Shown: one piece after another, positions 17,316-26,966 of the stretch | Position numbering within the stretch: position 1 is the stretch's first letter | Layout of the letters: every line of letters begins with the position of its first letter | Position numbers and translations under genes: made by a program | Assembly (NCBI GenBank): GCA_037969585.1 | Contig: JBBKXR010000009.1 | Span: 23,259-87,258, forward strand | Length of the DNA stretch: 64,000 nt | Direction of reading: 5' to 3' | Origin: JBBKXR01 sp037969585 | GTDB taxonomy: Bacteria > Verrucomicrobiota > Verrucomicrobiia > Verrucomicrobiales > DEV007 | Notes under the pieces: model-generated | Seen by the model: the letters and a program-made list of their open reading frames with translations, nothing else | Told to the model about the DNA's origin: nothing | Database searches by the model: none

Positions 17316-17789
17316 ATGCTGAGTATCGAAAAAATCGTATCCGGCGGACAAACGGGCGCGGATCGTGCCGGGCTCGACTGGGCCATCGCCCGTGGGATTC
17401 CCTATGAAGGCTGGTGCCCCGCAGAGCGGCGCGCTGAGGATGGGCCGATCGACGGTCGCTACCGATTGCGCGAAACGCCCGCTACAGGCTATATCACTCG
17501 GACTCGCTGGAACGTTCGCGATTCGGATGCGACGGTGATTTTTTCGATTGCTGCCGAACTCACCGGCGGTTCGCGCGCGACTCGGCGCATCGCCAGGAAC
17601 TTGAATAAGCCGTGTCTGCACCTCTCCAAGGCGGCGGCGGACGATCCGGCTCAGCGACTACGCGAGTTTGTCGACGAGAATTTTGTCGCCATTTTGAACA
17701 TTGCGGGACCGCGTGCTTCGGGCGAAGCCAACGTGGCCGATTTTGTAATGGATGTGCTGGATGCCGCTTTTGGCGATCAGATTTCCTGA
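17316..17789 (+). CDS. YpsA/SLOG-type putative molybdenum carrier protein
   Basis: A 157-residue protein of the putative molybdenum carrier family, a Rossmann-like SLOG/DprA-type fold. The signature is VSGGQTGADRAGLDWA (8-23), followed by GWCPAERRAEDGPID and the TRWNVRDSDATVIFS core. GGAGG-like Shine-Dalgarno sequence precedes ATG 17316; an in-frame start at 17268 is less likely. Such proteins probably bind a nucleotide or nucleotide-derived ligand. The annotation as molybdenum carrier is historical and the real ligand is unknown. It lies between the FKBP gene and glgP. Confidence 0.8.
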   Translation: MLSIEKIVSGGQTGADRAGLDWAIARGIPYEGWCPAERRAEDGPIDGRYRLRETPATGYITRTRWNVRDSDATVIFSIAAELTGGSRATRRIARNLNKPCLHLSKAAADDPAQRLREFVDENFVAILNIAGPRASGEANVADFVMDVLDAAFGDQIS

Positions 17790-17840
17790 ATAAATGAGTC
17801 CCTCACCCTCCTAGCGTCCCCGACCCGACCGCCCCCTACG

Positions 17841-20321
17841 ATGACTACTGATCTTTCCAATCCTTCCGCCGACGAACATGTGGAACTCGCCTCAACCGAG
17901 GCTATGGCGAAAGCGATTCGCAATCACTTGGCCTATACGCTGGCCCACGACCGTGAAACCGCCTGTCCGACGGACTGGTGGTGGGCGGTGTGTCTTGCAG
18001 TTCGCGATCAGATCATGGAGCGCGCAAGTCAATCGCGCCGGGTGCATCGCGAAGGCGAAGTGAAGCGAGTCTATTACCTGTCGCTGGAATACTTGATGGG
18101 GCGTCTCCTGGAAAATAATTTGGTTAACACAGCGTTGTTGGAGCCCACCCGTGAAGCGCTGAAATCGATGGGCCAGGATCTCGACGAAGTGGCCGAGCAG
18201 GGCCCCGATCTCGGTCTCGGCAATGGCGGCCTTGGCCGTCTCGCCGCATGTTTCATGGACTCGCTGTCGACGCTCGATATTCCGGCGATTGGCTATGGCA
18301 TTCACTATGAGTTCGGTCTGTTCCGTCAGGAGTTTGTCGATGGTCAGCAGGTAGAACATCCGGATGCGTGGCGTCGCTTCGGTAATCCGTGGGAAATCAT
18401 TCGCCCTGAGTATGCCGTCGAAGTAGCGCTCTACGGAAATGTCACGACTGAGTTCGATGATCTGGGGCGCGGTCGCATCGTGTGGGAGAACACCAGCGAA
18501 GTCATCGGTGTGCCCTGGGACGTTCCGGTCGCTGGTTATGGTTGTTCGACCGTGAACTTCCTGCGTCTGTGGGAGTCGCGTGCCTCGCGTGATTTCGATT
18601 TTAAAATCTTTAATGAAGGTGGCTACCTCGATGCGGTGAAAGAAAAAGCCGAGGGTGAGACGGTTTCAAAAGTTCTCTACCCGAACGATGAAACCGCTAA
18701 GGGCAAAGAGTTACGCCTGGTGCAGCAGTATTTCTTCGTTTGCTGTTCGCTGCGCGACATCATGCGCCGACACGTCGACGCCGGAAACGACTGGGACAGT
18801 CTACCCGACAAGGCTGCCATTCAGCTCAACGACACGCATCCGGCGATTGCCGTGGTCGAACTGCTGCGCATTTTGCTCGATGAGGAACGTCTCGATTGGG
18901 ACCGGGCCTGGTCGATTTGCAAAAAGACCTTCGCTTACACCAATCACACCCTGCTGCCCGAAGCTCTCGAGCGCTGGAGCGTTCCGCTTTTTGAAAAAGT
19001 TCTGCCGCGTCACTTGCAGCTAATTTTCGAAGTTAATCGCCGTTTCCTTGAGGGGGAATGCGAAGAACAGTGGCCCGGCGACGATGCGCGAAAGGCGGCA
19101 CTGTCCATCATCGAAGAAGGCGAGCCGAAGATGATTCGTATGGCACACCTTGCGGTAATCGGCAGTCACTCGACCAACGGTGTTGCGGCGCTGCACACGG
19201 ACCTGTTGAAGAAGCATCTCTTTCACGATTTCAATCAGCTCTACCCGGACCGTTTTAACAACAAGACTAATGGCATCACGCCGCGCCGCTGGCTCAAGGC
19301 CTGTAACCCAGAGTTGTCGAAGCTGATCGATGAGCGGATTGGCAGTGACTGGCCACGTCATCTCGATCGTTTGCGCGATCTTGAGCCGCACATCGAAGAC
19401 GCAGCATTCCGCGATGAGTTCATGGCCATCAAGCGCCGCAACAAGGTGAGCCTGGCTGGGTTCATCAAAACCCATTGCGGCGTCGAAGTCAGTCCAGATG
19501 CGCTGTTCGACGTGCAGATCAAACGTCTCCACGAATACAAACGTCAGCACCTCAATCTGCTGCACATCCTTACTCTGTATCGCCGGCTGCTCAACGATCC
19601 CAAGCTCGATATCGTGCCGCGGGTGTTTATCTTTGGTGCCAAAGCCGCGCCGGGTTACGAACTCGCCAAGGAGATCATCCACGCGATCAACTGCGTCGGT
19701 GACAAAATCAATAACGATGAGCGCATCGGCGGAAAGTTGAAGGTCGCATTCCTGCCCAATTACAGTGTCAGTGTTGCCGAACGGATCATTCCCGCCTCCG
19801 ATTTGTCGGAGCAGATTTCGACTGCTGGTAAGGAGGCCTCAGGGACCGGCAACATGAAGCTGGCGCTCAACGGCAGTCTGACCATCGGGACACTCGACGG
19901 TGCCAACGTCGAAATCGGTGAGGAAGTCGGCGACGAAAACATTTTCATCTTCGGTCTCACAGTAGAAGAGGTCGAAGCTTTGTGGGCGAGCGGCTACTCG
20001 TCGATGGACTACTACTGGGCCGATGAAGAACTTCGAGGTGTGATCGACTGGTTGAGTTCCGACTACTTCAGTGGTGATCGCAACGCGTTCCAGAAGCTTC
20101 GTCACAGTCTGCTCGATGGTGGTGATCCGTATCTCGTTCTCGCCGACTACCGCGCCTACATTGATGCGCAGGCCGAGGTCGACGAGGCGTATCGCGATCG
20201 CGATCGCTGGTCACGCATGGCGACGCTCAACACGGCGCGTATGGGCAAATTCTCTTCTGATCGGACGATCGCTCAGTACGCGGAAGAAATCTGGGACGTA
20301 CCGACCGTGCCGATCAAGTAG
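17841..20321 (+). CDS. glgP: glycogen/starch phosphorylase
   Basis: An 826-residue GT35 enzyme that releases glucose-1-phosphate from alpha-1,4-glucan. The PLP lysine is Lys673 in EASGTGNMKLALNGSLTIGT. Other hallmarks are EYLMGRLLENNL, GLGNGGLGRLAACFMDS, the glucan/inhibitor-site QLNDTHPAIAVVELLRIL, NKTNGITPRRWL and RLHEYKRQHLNLLHI. Full family length. The next two genes (20436 and 21183) follow in the same direction with gaps of 114 and 24 bp; whether they act with it is unknown. Confidence 0.96.
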   Translation: MTTDLSNPSADEHVELASTEAMAKAIRNHLAYTLAHDRETACPTDWWWAVCLAVRDQIMERASQSRRVHREGEVKRVYYLSLEYLMGRLLENNLVNTALLEPTREALKSMGQDLDEVAEQGPDLGLGNGGLGRLAACFMDSLSTLDIPAIGYGIHYEFGLFRQEFVDGQQVEHPDAWRRFGNPWEIIRPEYAVEVALYGNVTTEFDDLGRGRIVWENTSEVIGVPWDVPVAGYGCSTVNFLRLWESRASRDFDFKIFNEGGYLDAVKEKAEGETVSKVLYPNDETAKGKELRLVQQYFFVCCSLRDIMRRHVDAGNDWDSLPDKAAIQLNDTHPAIAVVELLRILLDEERLDWDRAWSICKKTFAYTNHTLLPEALERWSVPLFEKVLPRHLQLIFEVNRRFLEGECEEQWPGDDARKAALSIIEEGEPKMIRMAHLAVIGSHSTNGVAALHTDLLKKHLFHDFNQLYPDRFNNKTNGITPRRWLKACNPELSKLIDERIGSDWPRHLDRLRDLEPHIEDAAFRDEFMAIKRRNKVSLAGFIKTHCGVEVSPDALFDVQIKRLHEYKRQHLNLLHILTLYRRLLNDPKLDIVPRVFIFGAKAAPGYELAKEIIHAINCVGDKINNDERIGGKLKVAFLPNYSVSVAERIIPASDLSEQISTAGKEASGTGNMKLALNGSLTIGTLDGANVEIGEEVGDENIFIFGLTVEEVEALWASGYSSMDYYWADEELRGVIDWLSSDYFSGDRNAFQKLRHSLLDGGDPYLVLADYRAYIDAQAEVDEAYRDRDRWSRMATLNTARMGKFSSDRTIAQYAEEIWDVPTVPIK

Positions 20322-20435
20322 ATTGCCCGCCGCTGCAACTAGGATATGTGGTGCCTATACTGGCGCTGGACCGTCGCGCGTATGTGGACTCGAAATCAGT
20401 TTACGAGCGCGAGGTCCGACGCCACCTTGGCAGCT

Positions 20436-21158
20436 ATGAGAATGGTTCGACCGGATTTTCGCGTGGCCATGCTAGCCGCTGTATTCGTCGGCGCGCCGTT
20501 ATGGGCTGCGACGGCCGAGGATGAAAAAAAGGACTCCGGCGGATCATTGGGGGATCTCTTTAAGAAGGTCAAAGACATCAAAGTACCGGACTCGGTGGCG
20601 ACTTTGCCCGGTCAGTTGACCGAGCTGAAAGATGCCTATCTGAAAACGGCGCAGACCGTCGAGGAGCTTTCGAAAAAGGTCGATCACTTGAATGAGGAGG
20701 TGGCCGCGCTCAAAGCTGACAACGAACAGCTGCACGAGGCGCTCGACGACAAACGGGTTCGCGACGATCTGACTCAAGCTGCCGAGGTGACTTCAGGGGA
20801 ACTGATTGAGGCATACGGCGGCGATGCCGGGGCTGCCGATACTGCCTGGAAAGGCCGATTTTTGAAAGTGTCTGGACCGGTCGAGCGTTTCGAGAGCGGC
20901 ACTCAGGAGGACTACATTTTCCTTCGCGGTGTTGGTTCCGGCGCCTTGGTTCGCTGTGCGGTAAAGCGCAACGCTACTAACGATACCGACATAATCGCGA
21001 CCCAGGGGCGCTTGGTCAGGCGCGAGGATCGCAGCACCCTGCTGACAGTCGGTCAGCCGGTGACGATCACCGGCACTTGCGCGGGGGCCGAACTCAACGT
21101 GATGTTGGAGAATTGTCGGATCGAAAACCTGCCGGCCAGGGCGAAGGTCGTAAAGTGA
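20436..21158 (+). CDS. exported coiled-coil protein with tRNA_anti-like OB-fold domain
   Basis: A 240-residue protein started at ATG 20436 (MRMVRPDFRVAMLAAVFVGA, a signal peptide). A heptad-rich coiled coil spans ~60-105 (VEELSKKVDHLNEEVAALKA). The C-terminal ~120 residues look like the tRNA_anti-like OB-fold: GELIEAYGGD, WKGRFLKVSGPVERF, YIFLRGVGSGALVRCAVK, GQPVTITGTCAG and VMLENCRIE. Despite the name, this family is mostly extracytoplasmic in bacteria and its ligand is not known. No cysteine pair or catalytic residues stand out. Confidence 0.72.
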   Translation: MRMVRPDFRVAMLAAVFVGAPLWAATAEDEKKDSGGSLGDLFKKVKDIKVPDSVATLPGQLTELKDAYLKTAQTVEELSKKVDHLNEEVAALKADNEQLHEALDDKRVRDDLTQAAEVTSGELIEAYGGDAGAADTAWKGRFLKVSGPVERFESGTQEDYIFLRGVGSGALVRCAVKRNATNDTDIIATQGRLVRREDRSTLLTVGQPVTITGTCAGAELNVMLENCRIENLPARAKVVK

Positions 21159-21182
21159 CCCTCGGAACGCGGCTGCAGACTT

Positions 21183-23096
21183 ATGAGCGGCAACCGTTTT
21201 GATGACTTTCGATTGGTGCTGACCGCACCCGATTGTCCCCAGTTGGTTTCGGAGGATTCGGACTCGCGCAGTTTTCTAGGCTTCGACTCCGCCACGGAAC
21301 GTGTGGTTGAGTACCGCGTTGCCCGTCGCTCAGACCGGGGCGCATCTGCTATCATTGGAGTGGACGAAGATGCTAAGCGAAAGCGGTGCGAACGTCGAGC
21401 GCAGCGGTGGTCACAGGCCCGTCACTCGGGGGTCGCCACTGCTCTCGGTTGGGGGGAATGGCAGGATGAACTGGTGGTCGTCAGCGAATTCGTTGATGGC
21501 GAGTGTTTGCTGGAATATGGCGAACGAGTTAGTGCCTTACCGCCGGAATTGGCGCTCAGCGTAGTGCTTCAAACCGCTGAGATCGCTGCTCTGGCTGCTC
21601 AGCATCATTGGTTGGAACCGCTGCGGCTCAATGATTTTGCCGTCGACTATGATGAGCGTGATTGTCTGCGAGTGCGGCTTTATAACGTCGGCGTGTTTCG
21701 GGAAACTCCTCATGCAAAGGCCGGCGTGCCAATCATTGGCGAGGCGGCGGCTCGGCTTTGGTTCAGGCGTCTGGTGGTTTTGTTAGAGGAATTGCGTAGT
21801 GGCGGAGTAGTTGCGGATTCACTGGAGTTTGACCGAAAGGTGGACGCGAAAATGCCCGACGATGGGTCGTTGGCGAAAGTCTTTGATCAATTGCAGGCGA
21901 AAGAGTCGTGGTTGGCCGCTGCTGCTGATAGAGTTTCAATCGTTGGCACTGAATCGGTCATGAAGTTGATGAAGATCCTTCGCGACGGAGTGTTGTCGGT
22001 CAGTGGCGTCGACGAGTCGACAGCAGCGCGGTGTTATGCGTGTCGTCCAGGTGATGAGTGGGCTCCTATGGGGCCGCTGCCATCGCGGATCTACGGTCAA
22101 TCGAGTGTTGAAGATAATGAATCAGACGCCGATCGAGAAAGCGCTTTTGAGCCTTGGCTGAAAAGCGTTGGCGGACACCGTTGGTGGCAGCCGCCGCATC
22201 GCTTGCACGGTGGACTGGGCGAGACGCATCTCGGTGTCGAGGCGGGAAGCGAGGTGCATGTTCAACTCTTTCCGCCGGCGTCTTACGCCCCCGGATTTGA
22301 CCAGAACCGGTTGATCTCCAGCATGCAGGATAGCCGGCTAAGAGGGCACCCAAGTCTGGTGAAAACTTTCGCGGCTAACTGGGATGCGGAACTGACATAT
22401 ACCTTGGAAGAGCCCATCAATGGTTTTCGTCTCTGCGATTGGGCGGCGCGACCTGAAGATTTACCGGTGGCTGAAGTGGTAGATTTGATGCTCGAACTGA
22501 GCCGGTCGTTGCGCCAGCTCGAAGCGGTGGTGGAGGACGGCGAAACTGGCGGAGCATCTTCTTCGACCAGTAAACGACCGAAACCTAAATGGCCAATCGA
22601 TCCCTGGTCAGTTTGGGTGAGTTTTACCGATCTTAATTGGGCGGAGGATTCTGCGCAAGCCTTTGCCGATGGCAGCCGCCTGAGTAAAGTCGCCACACTG
22701 GGCGCACGTTGCGACTGGCCTGAGCACGTGCTCAAGATACGGCTCGGGCCCTCGTGGGAACGCATGACTTTGGCGGCGGGCGGCGTCTGGTGTGTGCTGC
22801 ACACGTCATTTACGGAAATGGCAACTGAACATAGCGGCGAGAGTGATGCTCGTGACGGCGTCGTTGATTTCGCGACGTTAACTATTTGGTTGGCGCAGTA
22901 TGAATCGTTGGCAGCGGGGCTGCGTGGCGCTCTGCCGACAGAAGCAGGAGTGGCTACTGTCGTGCGCGAGAACCCTTTGTTTGACTGGATGCTGGACTGG
23001 TTGCCGATTCTGTTAACAGAGGGCCACGCGGGGCGTCAGATTGTCCTTCATGAGCTGCGCACTCAGGGGGTTGCGCTCGTGAAAAGAGAGCAATGA
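21183..23096 (+). CDS. tandem pseudokinase-like protein (two degenerate Ser/Thr kinase modules)
   Basis: A 637-residue soluble protein. I read two kinase-like modules. Module 1 (about 30-215) has an N-lobe, a hinge VVVSEFVDGECLLEY (98-112), and a C-lobe helix followed by HHWLEPLRLN where HRDLKPSN would be, then YNVG (167-170) for DFG. Module 2 (about 335-600) has a glycine loop GGLGETHLG (343-351), VHVQLF (358-363; Gln361 in place of the VAVK lysine), HPSLVKTF (389-396) and a hinge TYTLEEPINGFRLCDW (405-420). Key catalytic residues are missing from both, so phosphotransfer is unlikely. It probably binds a partner or ligand. The fold call is from motif spacing only. Confidence 0.55.
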   Translation: MSGNRFDDFRLVLTAPDCPQLVSEDSDSRSFLGFDSATERVVEYRVARRSDRGASAIIGVDEDAKRKRCERRAQRWSQARHSGVATALGWGEWQDELVVVSEFVDGECLLEYGERVSALPPELALSVVLQTAEIAALAAQHHWLEPLRLNDFAVDYDERDCLRVRLYNVGVFRETPHAKAGVPIIGEAAARLWFRRLVVLLEELRSGGVVADSLEFDRKVDAKMPDDGSLAKVFDQLQAKESWLAAAADRVSIVGTESVMKLMKILRDGVLSVSGVDESTAARCYACRPGDEWAPMGPLPSRIYGQSSVEDNESDADRESAFEPWLKSVGGHRWWQPPHRLHGGLGETHLGVEAGSEVHVQLFPPASYAPGFDQNRLISSMQDSRLRGHPSLVKTFAANWDAELTYTLEEPINGFRLCDWAARPEDLPVAEVVDLMLELSRSLRQLEAVVEDGETGGASSSTSKRPKPKWPIDPWSVWVSFTDLNWAEDSAQAFADGSRLSKVATLGARCDWPEHVLKIRLGPSWERMTLAAGGVWCVLHTSFTEMATEHSGESDARDGVVDFATLTIWLAQYESLAAGLRGALPTEAGVATVVRENPLFDWMLDWLPILLTEGHAGRQIVLHELRTQGVALVKREQ

Positions 23097-23115
23097 AGGG
23101 CCAATTGGGGCTACC

Positions 23116-25548
23116 CTATTGTTCCTTAGGTACAGGCCAGTTGAGTTTGCGGTGCAGGAAATCGTAACTGCCGACGCCGTTGATCTTGTGTGGCCCGGCA
23201 AACCACTCGATTTCCGCGCGATCACCGATGCCGAGCTTGGCCTGATAGAGGAAGCGAATCTTGGCGAATTCCTGGGCGACTCGATCGTCGGGACCAACGC
23301 CGTCGAAGTGACCTCGCTCGACCATGAACGGACGCGGACAGATCAGGTAGGCCATTTCCGCATAGTTGAAAGTGCCGCCGAGATTGTATTCGAAGATCTC
23401 GTATTCACCTTTGTTAGCGTAGCTGTAACGTAACGAGCGGGTATCCGTCGCGGCATTTTTCCAAACCCATTCATTGAAATCAGCAGAGCAGATCGACAAG
23501 GCGTAGTCGGTGACCAGCGCAGGAATCCGCATTGCCGATTTGCCGCCATACGAGAGGCCGTAAAATCCAATCCGGTCACCGGCGACGAAGGGTTGTTCCT
23601 GCAGCCAGTCAACGATCTGCTGGTGTTGCGGAACGATGGTTGAAAACAGTGTGCAACCGACGGCAGCTGACTTGAATTGCAAGGTGCGAAACCGGTCGAA
23701 AAGGATGTAGGGATTTTGCGGAGCAAAGGTGATAAATCCACGTTCGGCCAGACGGGTGGCAAAGGCCGAATAGGCATCGAACTTGGCCTCGCTGATGACA
23801 TCCTGCGGGCGACCTTCCAGTCCATGCTGGCAGACGACGACCGGACGTTTTTCAGAACCGTCGAGCTTGAGGTCTTTGGGCAACGTCAGGATGCCATAGG
23901 CGAATACGCCGGGAAAGGTGTCGAGCACGACTTCGTAGCTGACGGTTTTCGGCCCTTCCTGATAGGGACGTGACCGCGGGTTGAGCGGCAGGCGTTCGAC
24001 TGGGAACTCACCGATGACATCGCTGCGGAATTTATCGCGGTAGGCCTCGACGGAACCGTTGAACTCCTCGATTGATTCCGTTTTGAGATCTTTCCCGTAG
24101 ACGATGCGTTCCTGGTAAGCGTTCTGCAATACCCGCTGATCGTGGCGCTCGATCTCGGCCAGTTGGTCGGCGTGACGTCTGACGGGATCGACAGTGGAGG
24201 TGGGATTCGGTTTTTTGCCAACGGCTCCAGTGGTCACGGGTCTGTTTCCGAGAGCCTTGCTGAAGGCGGAGAGGGTTGCTTCGCCGACAGCTATGGATCC
24301 CGATTCGGTGACCAGTTCGGACTGAGCGGGCGGAGTCAGCTGGTTGATCAGGTCATTTGCTCGATCGAATTCAGAGCGAGCATCTTCCGCTGAAGGCGTG
24401 ATCAGGATTCCCGGTTTGCCTTTCTTGCTGCCGTATCCGTCAACGATCTCAGGCTGACCGTTGGCGTCGGGGCGAAACACAAACTTCGGCGCGGGACCGG
24501 CTTCGACGACCAGCGAGCGAGGTGCGATGAGACTGGCAATTTCCGCGTCGCCGAATTCGCGCAGCAAACCAAAAACCGTGCGGTCGGCCGGCTCGTTCCA
24601 GACCTTTTTCCGATCACCGAAATAGCCTGCGACACAAGTGGCGTCGACGCGTTGGTCGAGCGCTCCCGCATACAAGGCAAGGCGTCCACCTTCACCCCAG
24701 CCGATCACGCCGAGCGGGCGGTCAGCTGAATTACCGGCGGCCAGAGCATCGATTGCGGCGAGAATTTTTTGAACTTCGTAACCGGCGAGCGTGCGACCGA
24801 GAATGTAAGCCGGGCGATGCAGCCATTCGCGATTCGGCATTTTGTAAATATGTTCGTCACGATTGATCAACAGCGGCACCAGCACACGGTAACCGGCCTC
24901 GGCCAGCGATTGAGCGTAAGCGGAAGTCTTTTTCAGCGATGCACCACTCGCTAGATCTTCCGGTGCTTGATCGGCATCGGGCAAGGCGATGACGTCGCCA
25001 ATGAGCGGAGTTGATTTCGCCGGCAGCAGCAACAGCCCCGTGCCGGTGATCCCGTCGACAACCGGCCAGCGGACATTCAGCGTCCGAACGCTGGAGGTGT
25101 CGCTCACTTGGTCGGACAGCTCTGAGAACTCGGCATCCGAGACAAGGCGTCCCGGCGTCAGCTCGTCACGCATGCCCAGCATTTCGCGGAGGTGTTGACG
25201 GTTGGTATCAACCGATTTTGCGTAAGCCTCGGGTGTCGAGAAATCGCGCTTCCAAAACTTGGAACGCCGAACCGCCGCTTCATCGATCTGTCTGAGCAAA
25301 AATTTATCTATATCGGCCACCATCTTCGAAGCGAGGTCGCCGTCCATGGTCAATGCGGCCGTTCCTTTTAATGGCTCAGTTTTCTCGCTGGCTGTAAGAA
25401 TCGGCCAAGGTGGAGGTCCGTCTGTCGCGTTATCGTTGGCCGTCTGAGCGATTCCCAAGTGGGTGCCGACCGACAGTCCCCAAAGGCAGGTCAGCGTGGA
25501 AATAAGCAGCGGGAAAAGTCGAAATTTAGAGCTCGGATGCGCAGTCAT
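23116..25548 (-). CDS. secreted protein with two alpha/beta-hydrolase domains
   Basis: An 810-residue protein with an N-terminal signal segment (LFPLLISTLTCLWGLSVGT). It carries two hydrolase modules of the dienelactone hydrolase/acetyl xylan esterase type. The second, with CQHGLEGRPQ and nucleophile elbow FYGLSYGGKSA (Ser near residue 665), has late acid/base candidates (GHFDGVG, AGPHKI) and looks active. In the first module the elbow reads GVIGWGEGG (near 280-287), with glycine in the serine position, so it looks inactive. Such proteins deacetylate or de-esterify polysaccharides in PVC bacteria; the substrate is not determined. It converges with the pseudokinase gene 19 bp away. Confidence 0.82.
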   Translation of the reverse strand: MTAHPSSKFRLFPLLISTLTCLWGLSVGTHLGIAQTANDNATDGPPPWPILTASEKTEPLKGTAALTMDGDLASKMVADIDKFLLRQIDEAAVRRSKFWKRDFSTPEAYAKSVDTNRQHLREMLGMRDELTPGRLVSDAEFSELSDQVSDTSSVRTLNVRWPVVDGITGTGLLLLPAKSTPLIGDVIALPDADQAPEDLASGASLKKTSAYAQSLAEAGYRVLVPLLINRDEHIYKMPNREWLHRPAYILGRTLAGYEVQKILAAIDALAAGNSADRPLGVIGWGEGGRLALYAGALDQRVDATCVAGYFGDRKKVWNEPADRTVFGLLREFGDAEIASLIAPRSLVVEAGPAPKFVFRPDANGQPEIVDGYGSKKGKPGILITPSAEDARSEFDRANDLINQLTPPAQSELVTESGSIAVGEATLSAFSKALGNRPVTTGAVGKKPNPTSTVDPVRRHADQLAEIERHDQRVLQNAYQERIVYGKDLKTESIEEFNGSVEAYRDKFRSDVIGEFPVERLPLNPRSRPYQEGPKTVSYEVVLDTFPGVFAYGILTLPKDLKLDGSEKRPVVVCQHGLEGRPQDVISEAKFDAYSAFATRLAERGFITFAPQNPYILFDRFRTLQFKSAAVGCTLFSTIVPQHQQIVDWLQEQPFVAGDRIGFYGLSYGGKSAMRIPALVTDYALSICSADFNEWVWKNAATDTRSLRYSYANKGEYEIFEYNLGGTFNYAEMAYLICPRPFMVERGHFDGVGPDDRVAQEFAKIRFLYQAKLGIGDRAEIEWFAGPHKINGVGSYDFLHRKLNWPVPKEQ

Positions 25549-25831
25549 ACGCCAAGCAGCCTAGCGGCTTTAAAGCAGGCAGATAAGACGGATTGACGCC
25601 AGTCCGGACGCGGTCTGCAGCGCAGAGGAGCTCCAATTATGCACGGTCTGTGGCTGTTGATCGGCGGAACCCCAGCAGACATCGGGGAACGTGCGTAACG
25701 CAGATATTCCTGTCGTAAGTATTGCCAGGCAGCCTATTATTGACAAGGGTGGAGCTTGCGCTTGGATAGGTGACGGTCGGCAAGACGAACCAACGGCGTC
25801 CGGTTCTCTTGGGCGATCCGGGGGCGGCCGG

Positions 25832-26947
25832 CTACTGCTGGTAGATCGGCAGGATCTGGTAGGCAGGGGTCAGGGAGAGAATGGCCATTGAGGTGGCGTA
25901 GACGTTTCCGCCTTGCTTGACGCGTTGGGTTGCTGGCCAGCGGCCGTCGTCACGCTGTCGGCTCATCAGGAAGGTGGCGATGCCGGTGAGAACGGTGCGC
26001 CGCGTCTTGCCATCGATCTGATTGGCGGCTTGGCTCGAGTGATAGCAGGTGTAGTAAGGCCAGGTCATCTCCGGATTGAGATGTTCAAAGTCGTAGGCGG
26101 CGAGTTTCTCAGCTCCGGCGGCGAGTCGGGGGTCGTCTACCTGACCGGCGAGGTAGAGGCTCAGCACTCCGGCAGCGGTCATGGTGATGCTGGTACCGGA
26201 ATTTGGCAGGTAGCCAAACATCGATTGTTCTTTGTTGTAGCAGCGGCGGACAAAATCACTGGCTTCTGTGACCAGGCTTTCCGGGACCGTGTAGCCAGCG
26301 TTTTTTGCTGCGCGGAGAAACAACAAATGCCAAGTGGTAACTGAGAGGTCGGCGTCGTTGCGAGCGTTGCGTTTGATGTAGCGCCAGCCTCCGCGGTCGA
26401 CCTTGCTTTCTTGGTGACGCTGCTGAAGTTTGGTGGTGGCGACCAAGCCGCGATCCAAAGCGACGGTGATACGATCATTGCGAGCGCTGTCCGCCATGCC
26501 TAGAACTTCGGCGAGCATGATACCGGCGATGGCGTGATTATAGGTTGCGGCGCTGCCGTTGTAGTTTTTGCCGATAACGAAAAATCCCAACGAGTCTTGA
26601 GTGGTGAGCACGTAGTCGATTGAGCGTTCGATCCATTGGCCGTAGGGACCGCTGCCGGGTTGATGACCTGCGGAAAGCGCCGCCATCACGGCGAGTGAGG
26701 TGACAGCGGGTTGCACGTTAGCGTGAGAGTCACCGACACAACCGTTGATCGCCTGTTCTTCAACGAGCCAAGCGAGGCCGCGATCGACTGAGTCTTCGAG
26801 TCGTTGCCATTGCTCGGCGTCGAAATCCAACGCCTGGGAGTTTCCGACCGGTGATACCGTAGTCGCCGAGTCCTGCGCAGCGCTTGTGGCGATGTTGAAC
26901 GCAATGCCGATCGCGACAGCTGCTGGAAGATAAAAGCGATAAATCAT
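25832..26947 (-). CDS. exported terpene-cyclase-like alpha/alpha-barrel repeat protein
   Basis: A 371-residue protein started at 26947 (MIYRFYLPAAVAIGIAFNIATSAAQ, signal peptide). Repeated helices carry the prenyltransferase/squalene-oxidase type pattern: GLAWLVEEQ, VTSLAVMAALSAG, SIDYVLTTQDSLGFF, HAIAGIMLAEVLGM, GGWRYIKRNARNDADLSVTTWHLLFLRAA. The fold is an alpha/alpha toroid shared with cyclases, pectate lyase-like proteins and complement C3d. No DxDD protonation motif is visible, so cyclase chemistry is unlikely. It is the last gene of the MoxR operon, 19 bp after the 1396-residue gene. Proteins of this type follow such operons in planctomycetes and verrucomicrobia. Confidence 0.8.
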   Translation of the reverse strand: MIYRFYLPAAVAIGIAFNIATSAAQDSATTVSPVGNSQALDFDAEQWQRLEDSVDRGLAWLVEEQAINGCVGDSHANVQPAVTSLAVMAALSAGHQPGSGPYGQWIERSIDYVLTTQDSLGFFVIGKNYNGSAATYNHAIAGIMLAEVLGMADSARNDRITVALDRGLVATTKLQQRHQESKVDRGGWRYIKRNARNDADLSVTTWHLLFLRAAKNAGYTVPESLVTEASDFVRRCYNKEQSMFGYLPNSGTSITMTAAGVLSLYLAGQVDDPRLAAGAEKLAAYDFEHLNPEMTWPYYTCYHSSQAANQIDGKTRRTVLTGIATFLMSRQRDDGRWPATQRVKQGGNVYATSMAILSLTPAYQILPIYQQ

Positions 26948-26966
26948 GTTCGCGCTGGCTTCAGCA

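Noticed and set aside
25549..25831. Possible small gene in the 283-bp spacer after the MoxR operon
   Set aside because: Only short frames without ribosome sites or recognisable patterns; I see no terminator with a T-run either. Left as non-coding.
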